9,676 nucleotides of DNA. It comes from Deltaproteobacteria bacterium (lineage in GTDB: Bacteria > Desulfobacterota > Dissulfuribacteria > Dissulfuribacterales > UBA3076). The position numbers and the translations under genes were made by a program. The stretch lies in NCBI GenBank assembly GCA_013138705.1, contig WTCF01000005.1, positions 1 through 9,676 of the forward strand, given 5' to 3'. This document shows, in pieces, positions 1-7,328 of this stretch (positions are counted from its first letter, which is position 1; the number at the start of each line of letters is the position of its first letter). The notes beneath the pieces were generated by a model that worked only from the letters and a program-made list of their open reading frames with translations, was not told the DNA's origin and searched no databases.

Positions 1-635
1 GGCTAAGCATGGTGCCATGGGACCGAATTGGGCATGAGGCTCCGGTACTGATAGGTTTCAGTGATGCAAGCTTCCTCCACTCAGCCCTTTTCCAACAAGG
101 TCATCTGTCAATACACGGCCCTCTGATGTCAACCCTGCCGATTACGACAGAACCCGCAAGAAAAGCCCTATGGACATGCCTTGATCAAGGAAAATTTCCC
201 AGCCTTTCCGGCACTACCCTTAGCCCCGGCAAGGCAAAAGGTCCACTCATTGGAGGAAATCTGACGTGCATTACCCATCTTATCGGTACAACTTATGAAC
301 CCGGATGGGATGGAGCAATCCTCTTGATTGAGGATCACAATGAGGCTCTTTATCGCCTTGACCGGATGCTGACGCATCTTTTACTTACAGGAAGGTTATC
401 CAGGTTGGCGGGAATTGCTGTGGGCCGGCTCCTTGGAAGTGGAAAGCCGGAAAAGCTATTACAGACACTTTTGCAAGATCGGCTCAACTCCCTCGGGGTC
501 CCCATAATCACTGATCTTCCCGTAGGTCATATACCTGACAATTATCCACTGTTAATTGGTGGATACTATGAATTGGATGGAGACAAGGGCCTCCTGAAAC
601 CAATGACAGGACTGCCCGGACTTCAGCGTCCCTGA
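1..635 (+). CDS. LD-carboxypeptidase (peptidase S66, LdcA-like), 3' part
   Basis: The gene enters from the left edge; its reading frame is open from base 3, and the ATG at base 9 is internal. S66 enzymes are cytoplasmic serine peptidases that remove the terminal D-alanine from murein tetrapeptides during peptidoglycan recycling; some relatives act on microcin C or other amide substrates. Counting from the ATG at 9, the visible 208 residues hold the whole family triad: the nucleophile Ser18 in IGFSDAS, Glu108 in LLIEDHNEALYR, and His174 in LPVGHIPDN. The spacing (90 and 66 residues) is close to that of P. aeruginosa LdcA (S115, E217, H285). Also typical are HGPLMSTLP after the nucleophile and GGNLTCITHLIGT before the Glu. 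The missing N-terminus should be about 90-100 residues. The 3' end overlaps the convergent biotinyl-domain gene by 13 bp. Family assignment is secure; the exact substrate is not. Confidence 0.9.
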   Translation, partial: LSMVPWDRIGHEAPVLIGFSDASFLHSALFQQGHLSIHGPLMSTLPITTEPARKALWTCLDQGKFPSLSGTTLSPGKAKGPLIGGNLTCITHLIGTTYEPGWDGAILLIEDHNEALYRLDRMLTHLLLTGRLSRLAGIAVGRLLGSGKPEKLLQTLLQDRLNSLGVPIITDLPVGHIPDNYPLLIGGYYELDGDKGLLKPMTGLPGLQRP

Positions 636-877
636 ACCTCCATCTCAAACAATATTTCCCCTTCCAGAACTCTGCTGCCAAACCCTGCCATCACAGCAGT
701 TACCACACCTGTGCACGGAGCTGAAACCGTACAAAAAAGCTTCATCCTCTCCAGTGTCAAAAGCTCATCACCTTCCCTCACGTGTATGCCGGGCCTGAGT
801 GAGTGGTTCATGTCCACCACGGTCCCAACCATATGGGCCTTGATCCGGACGACCTCTGAGCTTTTGAGATTATTCAT
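623..877 (-). CDS. Stand-alone biotin/lipoyl-attachment domain protein (BCCP-like)
   Basis: An 84-residue protein that is almost entirely one biotinyl/lipoyl domain. The pattern is that of biotin carboxyl carrier domains: VRIKAHMVGTVVD (first strand), VREGDELLTLE, the hairpin ERMKLF with Lys46 at the modification position, then SAPCTGVV and a final EGEILFEME strand. The usual hairpin is EAMKM; here Ala is Arg and the second Met is Leu, so biotin is more likely than lipoate (which favours DKA), but modification is unproven. Such small carriers normally serve a carboxylase or decarboxylase whose other subunits are encoded nearby; none lies in this window. Start: a GTG at 922 and an ATG at 886 are also in frame. 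ATG 877 is preferred because AAAGG lies 10 bases upstream and the domain begins just after it. The gene converges on and overlaps the LD-carboxypeptidase gene by 13 bp. Confidence 0.8.
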   Translation of the reverse strand: MNNLKSSEVVRIKAHMVGTVVDMNHSLRPGIHVREGDELLTLERMKLFCTVSAPCTGVVTAVMAGFGSRVLEGEILFEMEVQGR

Positions 878-1047
878 CTCTCCCATGCCTTTATAAAACG
901 TTGCTTTTTGCCAAACCAGCACTTGAATCTAAAAATATTGATGATAAGAAAGGTATTATGCTACAAATATATAATAAGAAATCGGTCATGGACCAACCAA
1001 ATTTTTCAATACAGGGCCAATAGCTTCTAATAGGAGAATATACGGAT
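878..1047. other. Divergent intergenic region, AT-rich
   Basis: These 170 bases separate the minus-strand biotinyl gene from the plus-strand dikinase gene, so promoters for both are expected here. The core, 930-985, is very AT-rich. TATAAT occurs at 970-975 on the plus strand, but no convincing -35 box lies 16-18 bases before it, so the promoter call is weak. The octamer ATAAGAAA occurs twice on the plus strand (944-951 and 974-981), exactly 30 bp apart. AGGAG at 1032-1036 precedes the dikinase ATG by 11 bases, a slightly long spacing. Confidence 0.4.
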
Positions 1048-4000
1048 ATGCCATCCAAGGCTCTAGAGGTCAATATTGCCTACAGCCGCGTTGATGTCAC
1101 TGTTGACAAAAGATATGAAATCTTACAGGAGGTCATGGGAGAATACCATGGCGTCAGAGAGAGATTGCTGATCTTCCTGGAAGAAATATGCCACCCTTAC
1201 AAGAACTGGGAATTTATCGTAAAGGAAGCAAGAGGCTATGCGCTTAATTATTTCCACGTACTCCGAACCCACGCCAAAGGGCCTGAAGCAGCAAGACTGT
1301 ATATAGACATCTTTTCCCAGGCCATTGATTCCTCCCGGGACGAAAAACTTAGGATCAATGCGTCTGACAATCTCCTCTCTTTCATTCAAAAGATCATTAA
1401 AGATGCCGGCACTGATCTTTTCAGATTCTTGCCTGTCCTGGATTATGCATTTGACAGAATCAGGCATTATCCGAAAAAGACGTTCGCTTTATTTGTCAAA
1501 AGTTTTTATCAACTCAACAGGCTTGGATGGAGCTATTCTCAAGCGGTCCCTTCAGAATCAGGCTTTACTGCTGTAAATCATCTTTTGATCAGGTACTTTC
1601 GATATACATATGACTACTGGTTAGAGCAGGTTGATCCGCTGGTCTGGTTTGAAAAAGAATCCGGAAAGGCAGGATTGGATGAGATTTTCAGACCTGTCTC
1701 CCACAAACAGCTAAAGGCGTATCACGATAAGCTGGAGAGTATTATACGCGCTGAGGACGACGGCCCAAAGACCATTCTGGATCAGATTGTTGAACTTCCG
1801 GGATATGGTCAAATCATCACCAGTTACAGTGAGATTCCTCAAAAACTCCTCAGTGCCGAAGATGACAAGGCACAGGGAAACCACTGGAAATTGCTGTTTC
1901 TCCTTCGCATTATGGATACTACAGGTCTTTCACCTGTTCACGAAGAGACCTTAAGGGACATCAATCGAACCCTTGCCTGGCTCATTTATCATGAAGATCC
2001 TCTGGCCATTCAGCAATCTTTGGAAAAGACTTTTGCAATTTTAAGGAGGAGTACAGAGAAATTCCCAGGGACGGCATTGAACTGTGTTCTGAACATAGGG
2101 CGGGGGGTCTATAAGACTGAAGAAAGTGAACTTGTAGAATTTTTTATCGATTCAGTTGTTTCCCTTGGTTTCCAGGCGCCGGAGATAAAAGGGATCGGTG
2201 AAGACTGGCAGATCAAGGCAAATCCCGCCCATATTCAAAATATACGCACCTGGATTCAGCTTATAGAACTGAACCCCAAGTGGTCGAAAAAACTGCTGTC
2301 CTCTCTGATCATCCACCTTTCACTCAGCGGTGTGTTAATAAAAGATACCGACCTTTTTCCCCGCGACATAACTCAGTTGCTAAATAGCGACATCGGCCCG
2401 GTTTATAACCTGATCAAGCAGTTGACCCGTCTCTTCCCCGCATATTTCAATGACATCGGAGCAGAGGGGAGGCTCAGGGACATCTCCACCGAGATCGATG
2501 AAATATGCCTGCGCAAGGACCCCCTTATCCACTTCTTGAGAAAGCAGAGTCACGTTGAGAGCAGCAACCGGATCATCGGCCTTATGGAAGCCGTTCTGAA
2601 CTTCTGGAGGACCAGGAACAAAGAGGGGATAAGGCCTTTTGTACCTCCGGATATCTACAAGCAGGTTGAGACAGAAGGGCTGCATGTTGATGACGTCCAC
2701 CGTGTTATCACCCATCTTTTTGATGCCGGGGAACTTAAAGATGTGGCTGATCTTCTGAATATTGAGGATGATCGTCTCAAGGCATTGGCAGGTGAAATTC
2801 CGGGTGTATCAGAGCTTGACTTCAAAAGAATTGAACTGGGAGTTACTTTCTACAAGCTCCTTTATCAGAAATACCATCTGGGACTCACCGAAATAAATGC
2901 CTACCTGGCGCAGCTCCGGTCCTGCGGGTTGCCTGATATAGAAAAACTGGAAAAGGCCCTTAGTGAGAAAGATGGCGGACTGAAACTGGAAATGCTGCTG
3001 GGTTACCTTGAAAAACTGAAGGGAGTTATCCTGTCTCCCGAAGGTTATGAGATCAGAGAAAACATTTACAGAAAAAGGCATCTCACCGTTGACATCCCAT
3101 CTATGTACGGCAGCTACCACGAGATGAAATTTGATGCACTGGGGCTGACTTTCCGGCTGGAGTCCCTGTTGAATGTGCTTTTTGAAGAGATCGTTGAGAC
3201 CATTGATCTCAAGCTGATCACAAGGGCCACCTTTTTCCAGATTTTTGATTACTTACGCCTCTTTGACCGGGCCCTGAAGCTGGACGGCATTTCATCTCTG
3301 GAGATGAAGCGCAAATTAGATCTGCTGGCCCATTCCCTCAAGATCAGGGGATTTTCCTTAACTCAGTATCTGGATATCTTCCGCGGTTTCTCCCAGGCTG
3401 TGAGTAATATCGCTAATGACTATTTCAACAATATTCACCAGAAAAATCTGACCAGGATCCTGGATCAGATTCCTACTGAAAAGTTAATGCCCAAATATCT
3501 CCTGCCTGAAGGGACTGATGACCGAAAAAAATTTCCTCACCGTATAACAGAGATGTTTTTGCGCGACAGGATCGCGACTTCTTTAGGTCTTCAGCAACTT
3601 GATCTATTTATTAGCCGTATTCTAAATACCCTTTACCATCAGTCTGACGAACTCCCAAAAGAGGACCTGCGCTTGTTGCTCAGTTATGACCCTCAAAAGG
3701 TGGTAACGCCGATATATTCCATAAATAAAGGCGTTTCAGACATTATCCATCTCGGCAACAAGGGGTTCAATCTGGTCAAGCTGAACAATTATGGCCTCCC
3801 GGTTCCGCCTGGTTTCATTATCACAACCGAAGCTTTCAGATGCCGTGAGATTGTTGATCACTATGGACCTGCGAAGAAAAACTTCGAGGAGCAGGTTGCC
3901 TTTGAGGTGGCTGCCCTTGAAAAAATGACAGGAAAGACCTTTGGGGACCCACACAATCCCCTGCTTCTGGCGGTGAGGAGCGGTTCTGCCATTCCTCAGC

Positions 4001-5220
4001 CCGGGATGATGGACACATTCCTTGATGCGGGGATCAATGAAAATATTGTTCAGGGAATGATCAAACAGACAGGTAATGAATGGTTCAGTTGGGATACCTA
4101 CCGGCGATTTCTCCAGTCTTACGGTATGGCCTTTGGCCTGAAAAGAGATAAGTTCGATGATATCATCGATGGTTTTAAAAAACGTTTAAGCAAACCTTAC
4201 AAAATGCATTTTTCCGGATTACAGATGAAGGACATTGCCTTGACTTACAAATCGTTGATTCTAGACAATGGTATAAAGATCGAGGAGTCTCCTTTTGAGC
4301 AGCTTCTTGTGGCTATCAGGAAGGTCTTTGATTCCTGGCACGCACCCAAGGCTGAAACATACCGTAAGATCATGGGTATCTCCGATGACTGGGGAACGGC
4401 TGTAACGGTTCAAGCCATGGTCTTTGGCAATCTATCCCGCATGTCCGGTGCAGGGGTCTTTTTTACTCACAGTCCCAGGTGGTCTGGAGATACGCTTGGG
4501 TTATGGGGCGATTTTACCCTTGGAAATCAAGGCGAGGACGTGGTTTCAGGCCTGGTAAGGACACTTCCCATTTCAAAAAAACAGGCAGAGATCGAGAACA
4601 GGCAAAGTGATGCAACACTTGAAGCCTTGTTCCCGGAGATCTATTATGCCGCGAGGGAATGGGCAAAGGAGCTTGTTTATAAAAGAAAATGGAGCGCCCA
4701 GGAGATCGAATTTACGTTTGAAAGTCCTGAGACAAAAGACCTATATTCTCTGCAGACCCGTAATATGGTCATAAGGGAGAGAAAAAAGGTCTACTCCTTC
4801 GATGTAGCAGAGAGGCAGCCTGCCGATTTCCTTGGGCACGGAATAGCGGTAAGCGGAGGTGCCATGACCGGAAGAATCGTGTTCAGCCTGGAAGAGATCA
4901 AACACTGGCGAAAGGCAGAACCAGAGATATCCCTGATTCTTATCAGAAACGATACTGTTCCTGATGACATCAAGGAAGTCTATGAGGCTGACGGCCTGCT
5001 TACAGCCCGGGGAGGCTCTACCTCACATGCTGCAATTGTGGCCCACAGGCTGGGAAAGACCTGTGTTGTGGGATGTGCAGACCTTGTTTGCATGGAGAAG
5101 CAAAGGACCTGCTCATTGGATGGGAAAAAGCTGAAAACAGGAGACTGGATAAGCATTGATGGCCTGGAGGGATCTATCTACTCAGGTCAAATAAAGATCA
5201 AAAAAATGGAAAGGGACTAA
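1048..5220 (+). CDS. PPDK/PEP-synthase-like dikinase: ATP-grasp and phosphohistidine domains, large N-terminal extension, no PEP barrel
   Basis: A 1390-residue protein. Residues 1 to about 890 are hydrophilic, probably largely helical, and match no family I recognise; no signal peptide or membrane segment is evident. From about 897 the sequence follows the nucleotide-binding region of pyruvate phosphate dikinase: LGNKGFNLVKLNNYGLPVPPGF (902-923), VRSGSAIPQPGMMDT (976-990), GTAVTVQAMVFGN (1116-1128), GNQGEDVVSG (1159-1168) and IEFTFE...LQTR (1220-1238). E1221, Q1236 and R1238 align with the ATP-site residues E323, Q335 and R337 of Clostridium symbiosum PPDK. The swivelling domain carries the phosphorylatable His1327 in TARGGSTSHAAIVAH; Thr1325, two residues before it, is the position phosphorylated by PPDK regulatory proteins. 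The protein ends at about the point where PPDK's C-terminal PEP/pyruvate barrel would begin. It should therefore take phosphate from ATP onto His1327, but its acceptor is unknown. The ATG at 1048 has AGGAG 11 bases upstream; an inner ATG at 1135 has AGGAGG too close. The GAPDH gene follows after one base. Confidence 0.85.
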   Translation: MPSKALEVNIAYSRVDVTVDKRYEILQEVMGEYHGVRERLLIFLEEICHPYKNWEFIVKEARGYALNYFHVLRTHAKGPEAARLYIDIFSQAIDSSRDEKLRINASDNLLSFIQKIIKDAGTDLFRFLPVLDYAFDRIRHYPKKTFALFVKSFYQLNRLGWSYSQAVPSESGFTAVNHLLIRYFRYTYDYWLEQVDPLVWFEKESGKAGLDEIFRPVSHKQLKAYHDKLESIIRAEDDGPKTILDQIVELPGYGQIITSYSEIPQKLLSAEDDKAQGNHWKLLFLLRIMDTTGLSPVHEETLRDINRTLAWLIYHEDPLAIQQSLEKTFAILRRSTEKFPGTALNCVLNIGRGVYKTEESELVEFFIDSVVSLGFQAPEIKGIGEDWQIKANPAHIQNIRTWIQLIELNPKWSKKLLSSLIIHLSLSGVLIKDTDLFPRDITQLLNSDIGPVYNLIKQLTRLFPAYFNDIGAEGRLRDISTEIDEICLRKDPLIHFLRKQSHVESSNRIIGLMEAVLNFWRTRNKEGIRPFVPPDIYKQVETEGLHVDDVHRVITHLFDAGELKDVADLLNIEDDRLKALAGEIPGVSELDFKRIELGVTFYKLLYQKYHLGLTEINAYLAQLRSCGLPDIEKLEKALSEKDGGLKLEMLLGYLEKLKGVILSPEGYEIRENIYRKRHLTVDIPSMYGSYHEMKFDALGLTFRLESLLNVLFEEIVETIDLKLITRATFFQIFDYLRLFDRALKLDGISSLEMKRKLDLLAHSLKIRGFSLTQYLDIFRGFSQAVSNIANDYFNNIHQKNLTRILDQIPTEKLMPKYLLPEGTDDRKKFPHRITEMFLRDRIATSLGLQQLDLFISRILNTLYHQSDELPKEDLRLLLSYDPQKVVTPIYSINKGVSDIIHLGNKGFNLVKLNNYGLPVPPGFIITTEAFRCREIVDHYGPAKKNFEEQVAFEVAALEKMTGKTFGDPHNPLLLAVRSGSAIPQPGMMDTFLDAGINENIVQGMIKQTGNEWFSWDTYRRFLQSYGMAFGLKRDKFDDIIDGFKKRLSKPYKMHFSGLQMKDIALTYKSLILDNGIKIEESPFEQLLVAIRKVFDSWHAPKAETYRKIMGISDDWGTAVTVQAMVFGNLSRMSGAGVFFTHSPRWSGDTLGLWGDFTLGNQGEDVVSGLVRTLPISKKQAEIENRQSDATLEALFPEIYYAAREWAKELVYKRKWSAQEIEFTFESPETKDLYSLQTRNMVIRERKKVYSFDVAERQPADFLGHGIAVSGGAMTGRIVFSLEEIKHWRKAEPEISLILIRNDTVPDDIKEVYEADGLLTARGGSTSHAAIVAHRLGKTCVVGCADLVCMEKQRTCSLDGKKLKTGDWISIDGLEGSIYSGQIKIKKMERD

Positions 5221-5221
5221 G

Positions 5222-6493
5222 ATGGAAAATATCTCAAAAAATGAGGGGAATAACAGCCTAAAACTCGGCATCAACGGCCTTGGAAGAATTGGGAAACTCA
5301 CGCTGTGGCACCATGTTGCGCGGAAGTATTTTAATGAAATAGTGATCAACTTGGGACGAGATGTTGGTACCTCGCTAAGGGATGTCGCACATTACCTGGA
5401 GAGAGATTCTACTTACGGATCCCTTGGTAGTTACCTTTATGGGTACAAGGGAAAGAAAGTAATCCAGGATATAGACGAAAATGCGGGATCCATGACCGTA
5501 GATGGCGTAAAGATCAAGATATTGCGGCATTCCAGAAATCCGAAAGACATTGGCTGGCGGGAACATAGTGTCAGGCTCGTGGTAGATACTACAGGGCAAT
5601 TCACTGATCCTACTCTCTCCCCTGATGGCCCAAGGGGTTCTGTGAGAGGCCACCTTGAGAGCGGGGCAAAAAAGGTTATTGTCTCAGCCCCTTTTAAAAT
5701 AAAAGATAAGACCAAGCCCATGCCTGATGACGCTGTTACGACCGTTATGGGCATTAATGAAAATGATTATGACCCGCGAGTGCACAGGATTGTTTCCAAT
5801 GCTTCATGTACGACCACCTGCCTGGCACACATGATGAAACCACTTCTGGACTCTTTTGGCTCTAAAAAAATCCTGACCGCTTCAATGGCTACTGTCCACG
5901 CAGTCACAGGCTCTCAACAAGTCCTGGACCGGCTTCCAAAATCAGGGGCAATAGATCTGCGAAAGAATCGGAGCGTCCTGAATAACATCATATTGACCTC
6001 CACAGGGGCGGCAAACACCCTCGCACTTGTGATACCGGAGATGAAACAGATCGGGTTTATTGCTCAATCCGTGCGGATTCCAACTACGACAGGGTCATTG
6101 ATTATTCTTGTGGTGAACCTGCAGGAAGAACCATCCGGCGAATCGATCCGGAAGGAGTTAATAAACACAATTTACAGGGATGCTGCAGATCGTGATTCCC
6201 GCGGATATCTTCATTATACTGAAGAACAGAATGTCTCCGGTGATATTATCGGACTTCCAAAAGCCGCGGCTATTATTGAAGCCAATGAAACCCATACCCG
6301 TACAGCAGAAGTAAGCATAGATCTACAAAAGGTGTGTCAAATTGCAGGACAAGAGACCCTACAGAAAAACGGGCAGGACATGTTGAAAATACCAATCACC
6401 CAGGCGGTGATCTACGGATGGTATGACAACGAACTGGGGAGCTATGTGAATATGCTTGGAGATCGCACTGTGTCAGTGGCAGAGGTTATGTAA
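5222..6493 (+). CDS. gap: Glyceraldehyde-3-phosphate dehydrogenase, long form (423 aa)
   Basis: This is a phosphorylating GAPDH, interconverting glyceraldehyde-3-phosphate and 1,3-bisphosphoglycerate with a nicotinamide cofactor. The Rossmann start LGINGLGRIGKL lies at residues 15-26. Catalytic Cys196 is in SNASCTTTCLA, His226 in MATVHAVTGSQQ, the phosphate-binding Thr-Gly in TSTGAAN (about 259-265), Arg285 in VRIPTTTG, and the C-terminal signature is GWYDNELGSYVNM. At 423 residues it is about 85 longer than the usual 335, with small insertions throughout (the Cys-to-His distance is 30, not 27). After the second strand, the canonical N-D that selects NAD is N43-L44, so the usual Asp is missing and NADP or dual use is possible. 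The ATG lies one base after the dikinase stop, with AAGGG inside the upstream gene's end, six bases before the ATG, implying translational coupling. Its last 163 codons and stop are duplicated at 7613-8104. Confidence 0.93.
   Translation: MENISKNEGNNSLKLGINGLGRIGKLTLWHHVARKYFNEIVINLGRDVGTSLRDVAHYLERDSTYGSLGSYLYGYKGKKVIQDIDENAGSMTVDGVKIKILRHSRNPKDIGWREHSVRLVVDTTGQFTDPTLSPDGPRGSVRGHLESGAKKVIVSAPFKIKDKTKPMPDDAVTTVMGINENDYDPRVHRIVSNASCTTTCLAHMMKPLLDSFGSKKILTASMATVHAVTGSQQVLDRLPKSGAIDLRKNRSVLNNIILTSTGAANTLALVIPEMKQIGFIAQSVRIPTTTGSLIILVVNLQEEPSGESIRKELINTIYRDAADRDSRGYLHYTEEQNVSGDIIGLPKAAAIIEANETHTRTAEVSIDLQKVCQIAGQETLQKNGQDMLKIPITQAVIYGWYDNELGSYVNMLGDRTVSVAEVM
6002..6493 (+). repeat. Gap-tail direct repeat, copy 1 (inside the intact gap gene)
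   Basis: This block, from codon 261 of gap to its stop, recurs at 7613-8104 in the same orientation at a constant offset of 1611 bp with no insertion or deletion. By hand count the copies differ at 30 positions before the stop, plus TAA versus TAG in the stop itself, giving about 94% identity. Similarity ends abruptly at both boundaries, the right one being the stop codon. Confidence 0.95.
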
Positions 6494-6536
6494 TTCTCGA
6501 TTTAGAAGCAGCGCCTGTCACGTTAAAGGTATTCGT

Positions 6537-6550
6537 AGCCGTTCACGGCT
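6537..6550. terminator. Small hairpin between gap and the convergent vapC gene, possible weak bidirectional terminator
   Basis: AGCCG (6537-6541), loop TTCA, CGGCT (6546-6550) forms a five-pair GC-rich stem with a tetraloop, 43 bases after the gap stop. It lies between convergent transcription units, where a shared terminator would be expected. There is no clean run of T after it on either strand, so intrinsic termination would be inefficient. Confidence 0.3.
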
Positions 6551-6613
6551 TGAAACTTGAAATTGGAAAGTAAAAATTTGGGAGAGATGAAACGAGTCTA
6601 CGAGTTGGATGTT

Positions 6614-6628
6614 CGTCCCCCAAATCCT
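6614..6628. repeat. 15-bp direct repeat, left copy
   Basis: CGTCCCCCAAATCCT here matches CGTCCCCTAAATCCT at 7598-7612 at 14 of 15 positions, in the same orientation and 984 bp apart. The pair brackets the whole toxin-antitoxin operon. This copy lies four bases outside the stop codon of the toxin gene. Confidence 0.6.
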
Positions 6629-6632
6629 TACT

Positions 6633-7064
6633 TCATTTGCGTGTCTTAAGACCAACCCACTTAGCGGCACGGGCAAGGGCTTTGTCCAAGGTCCAAAAAA
6701 AGGCATCCTCTCGGGTTGCAATAGCAAGGTGTAGGGCATCAGGGGCTCTCAAGGGGTGCTTCATGGCCATAATCCATTCTGTTGCCCGTTCAAAATCGCT
6801 GGAGCCTACTGATACCATACGCAGAACCCCTGCACCCAGGTGGGTGTCCAGAGCTGTCATTGTTCGTCGGGCATCTGCTGGGTCCATTTCCTTGGTCCTG
6901 AATTTTCTGCATAGAAGCGAAGCGAATTCTGATCGAACAAGGGGGCTGATTACCAAAGATCCTACGGGAAGCCTGAGCAACTTACTTTCCACAACATCGC
7001 TGTTTGCTTCGGGCAGGTAATACGGTGCCAAGTAGGATGTGTCGATGTAGTGGATGTCTGTCAA
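6633..7064 (-). CDS. PIN-domain toxin, VapC family (putative ribonuclease)
   Basis: A 143-residue PIN-domain protein. VapC toxins are Mg2+-dependent endoribonucleases that cut tRNA or rRNA and stop growth when not bound by their antitoxin. The four acidic metal ligands of the fold are visible: Asp8 in YIDTSYL, Glu46 in VRSEFASLL, Asp109 in RAPDALHLA and Asp127 in TLDKALA. The length is normal and the gene looks intact. It starts with TTG at 7064-7062, overlapping the antitoxin stop as TTGA. The start is supported by the strong Shine-Dalgarno sequence GGGAGGAG at 7080-7073, eight bases upstream and inside the antitoxin gene. It is thus the second gene of an antitoxin-toxin operon and probably translationally coupled. 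The pair lies between the intact gap gene and a duplicated gap tail. The family is secure; the RNA target is unknown. Confidence 0.9.
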   Translation of the reverse strand: MTDIHYIDTSYLAPYYLPEANSDVVESKLLRLPVGSLVISPLVRSEFASLLCRKFRTKEMDPADARRTMTALDTHLGAGVLRMVSVGSSDFERATEWIMAMKHPLRAPDALHLAIATREDAFFWTLDKALARAAKWVGLKTRK

Positions 7065-7294
7065 TATCTGGACTCCTCCCGCATTCTGATAATAGTCTCA
7101 GAAACTGAGAGCCCTTTCACGCGTATCTTCTCACGGAAGGCCTTCATGCTGGGTAAGTGGGCTGTTTGCTCAACTGATTTCAGTATGGCCACTGGTTTAC
7201 CCCTTCGCACAATCATAACCTCTTCTCCTTGTTCGACCTGCGAAAGATAAGAGGACAATTTGGCCTTTGCTTCCCTGACATTGGTCTGGATCAT
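7061..7294 (-). CDS. Phd/YefM-family antitoxin, partner of the PIN toxin
   Basis: A 77-residue protein with the N-terminal fold of Phd/YefM antitoxins: MIQTNVREAKAKLSSYL, then QGEEVMIVRRGKPVAIL (about residues 22-38). This half dimerises and binds DNA; the C-terminal half (about 45-77, rich in charged residues) should wrap around and block the toxin. It starts with ATG at 7294-7292, with AAAGGAG at 7306-7300 five bases upstream. It is the first gene of the operon, and its stop overlaps the toxin start by four bases. Antitoxins of this family usually repress their own operon; a 23-bp palindrome directly upstream fits that role. Confidence 0.9.
   Translation of the reverse strand: MIQTNVREAKAKLSSYLSQVEQGEEVMIVRRGKPVAILKSVEQTAHLPSMKAFREKIRVKGLSVSETIIRMREESRY
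7073..7080 (-). promoter_or_regulatory. Strong Shine-Dalgarno that fixes the TTG start of the toxin
   Basis: On the minus strand this reads GGGAGGAG, eight bases before TTG 7064. It lies within the last codons of the antitoxin gene, so toxin translation depends on ribosomes already reading the antitoxin or on this site directly. No ATG or GTG in a comparable position competes with the TTG. Confidence 0.75.
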
Positions 7295-7305
7295 GACATC
7301 TCCTT

Positions 7306-7328
7306 TGTGACTACATAATATAGTTACA
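7306..7328. promoter_or_regulatory. Palindromic operator of the toxin-antitoxin operon
   Basis: A 23-bp inverted repeat centred on 7317: TGTGACTA (7306-7313), seven bases, TAGTTACA (7321-7328). Nine of eleven base pairs are symmetric. It overlaps the expected transcription start and touches both the -10 box (shared base 7328) and the antitoxin Shine-Dalgarno (shared base 7306). This is where an antitoxin or toxin-antitoxin complex would need to bind to repress the operon. Binding is inferred. Confidence 0.7.

Noticed and set aside
623..922. GTG start at 922 for the biotinyl-domain protein
   Set aside because: No Shine-Dalgarno precedes it and the added 15 residues lie outside the domain; ATG 877 is better supported, though not proven.
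2380..3120. Minus-strand open frames (111 and 103 residues) inside the dikinase gene
   Set aside because: They are antisense to a clearly coding frame, have no family resemblance and no Shine-Dalgarno.
1048..5220. Annotating the large gene simply as pyruvate phosphate dikinase or PEP synthase
   Set aside because: The C-terminal PEP/pyruvate barrel is absent and the N-terminal 890 residues are extra, so neither reaction can be assigned.
6637..7020. Plus-strand open frame of 127 residues opposite the toxin gene
   Set aside because: It is a shadow of the PIN-domain gene, whose four acidic residues and Shine-Dalgarno identify the real strand.
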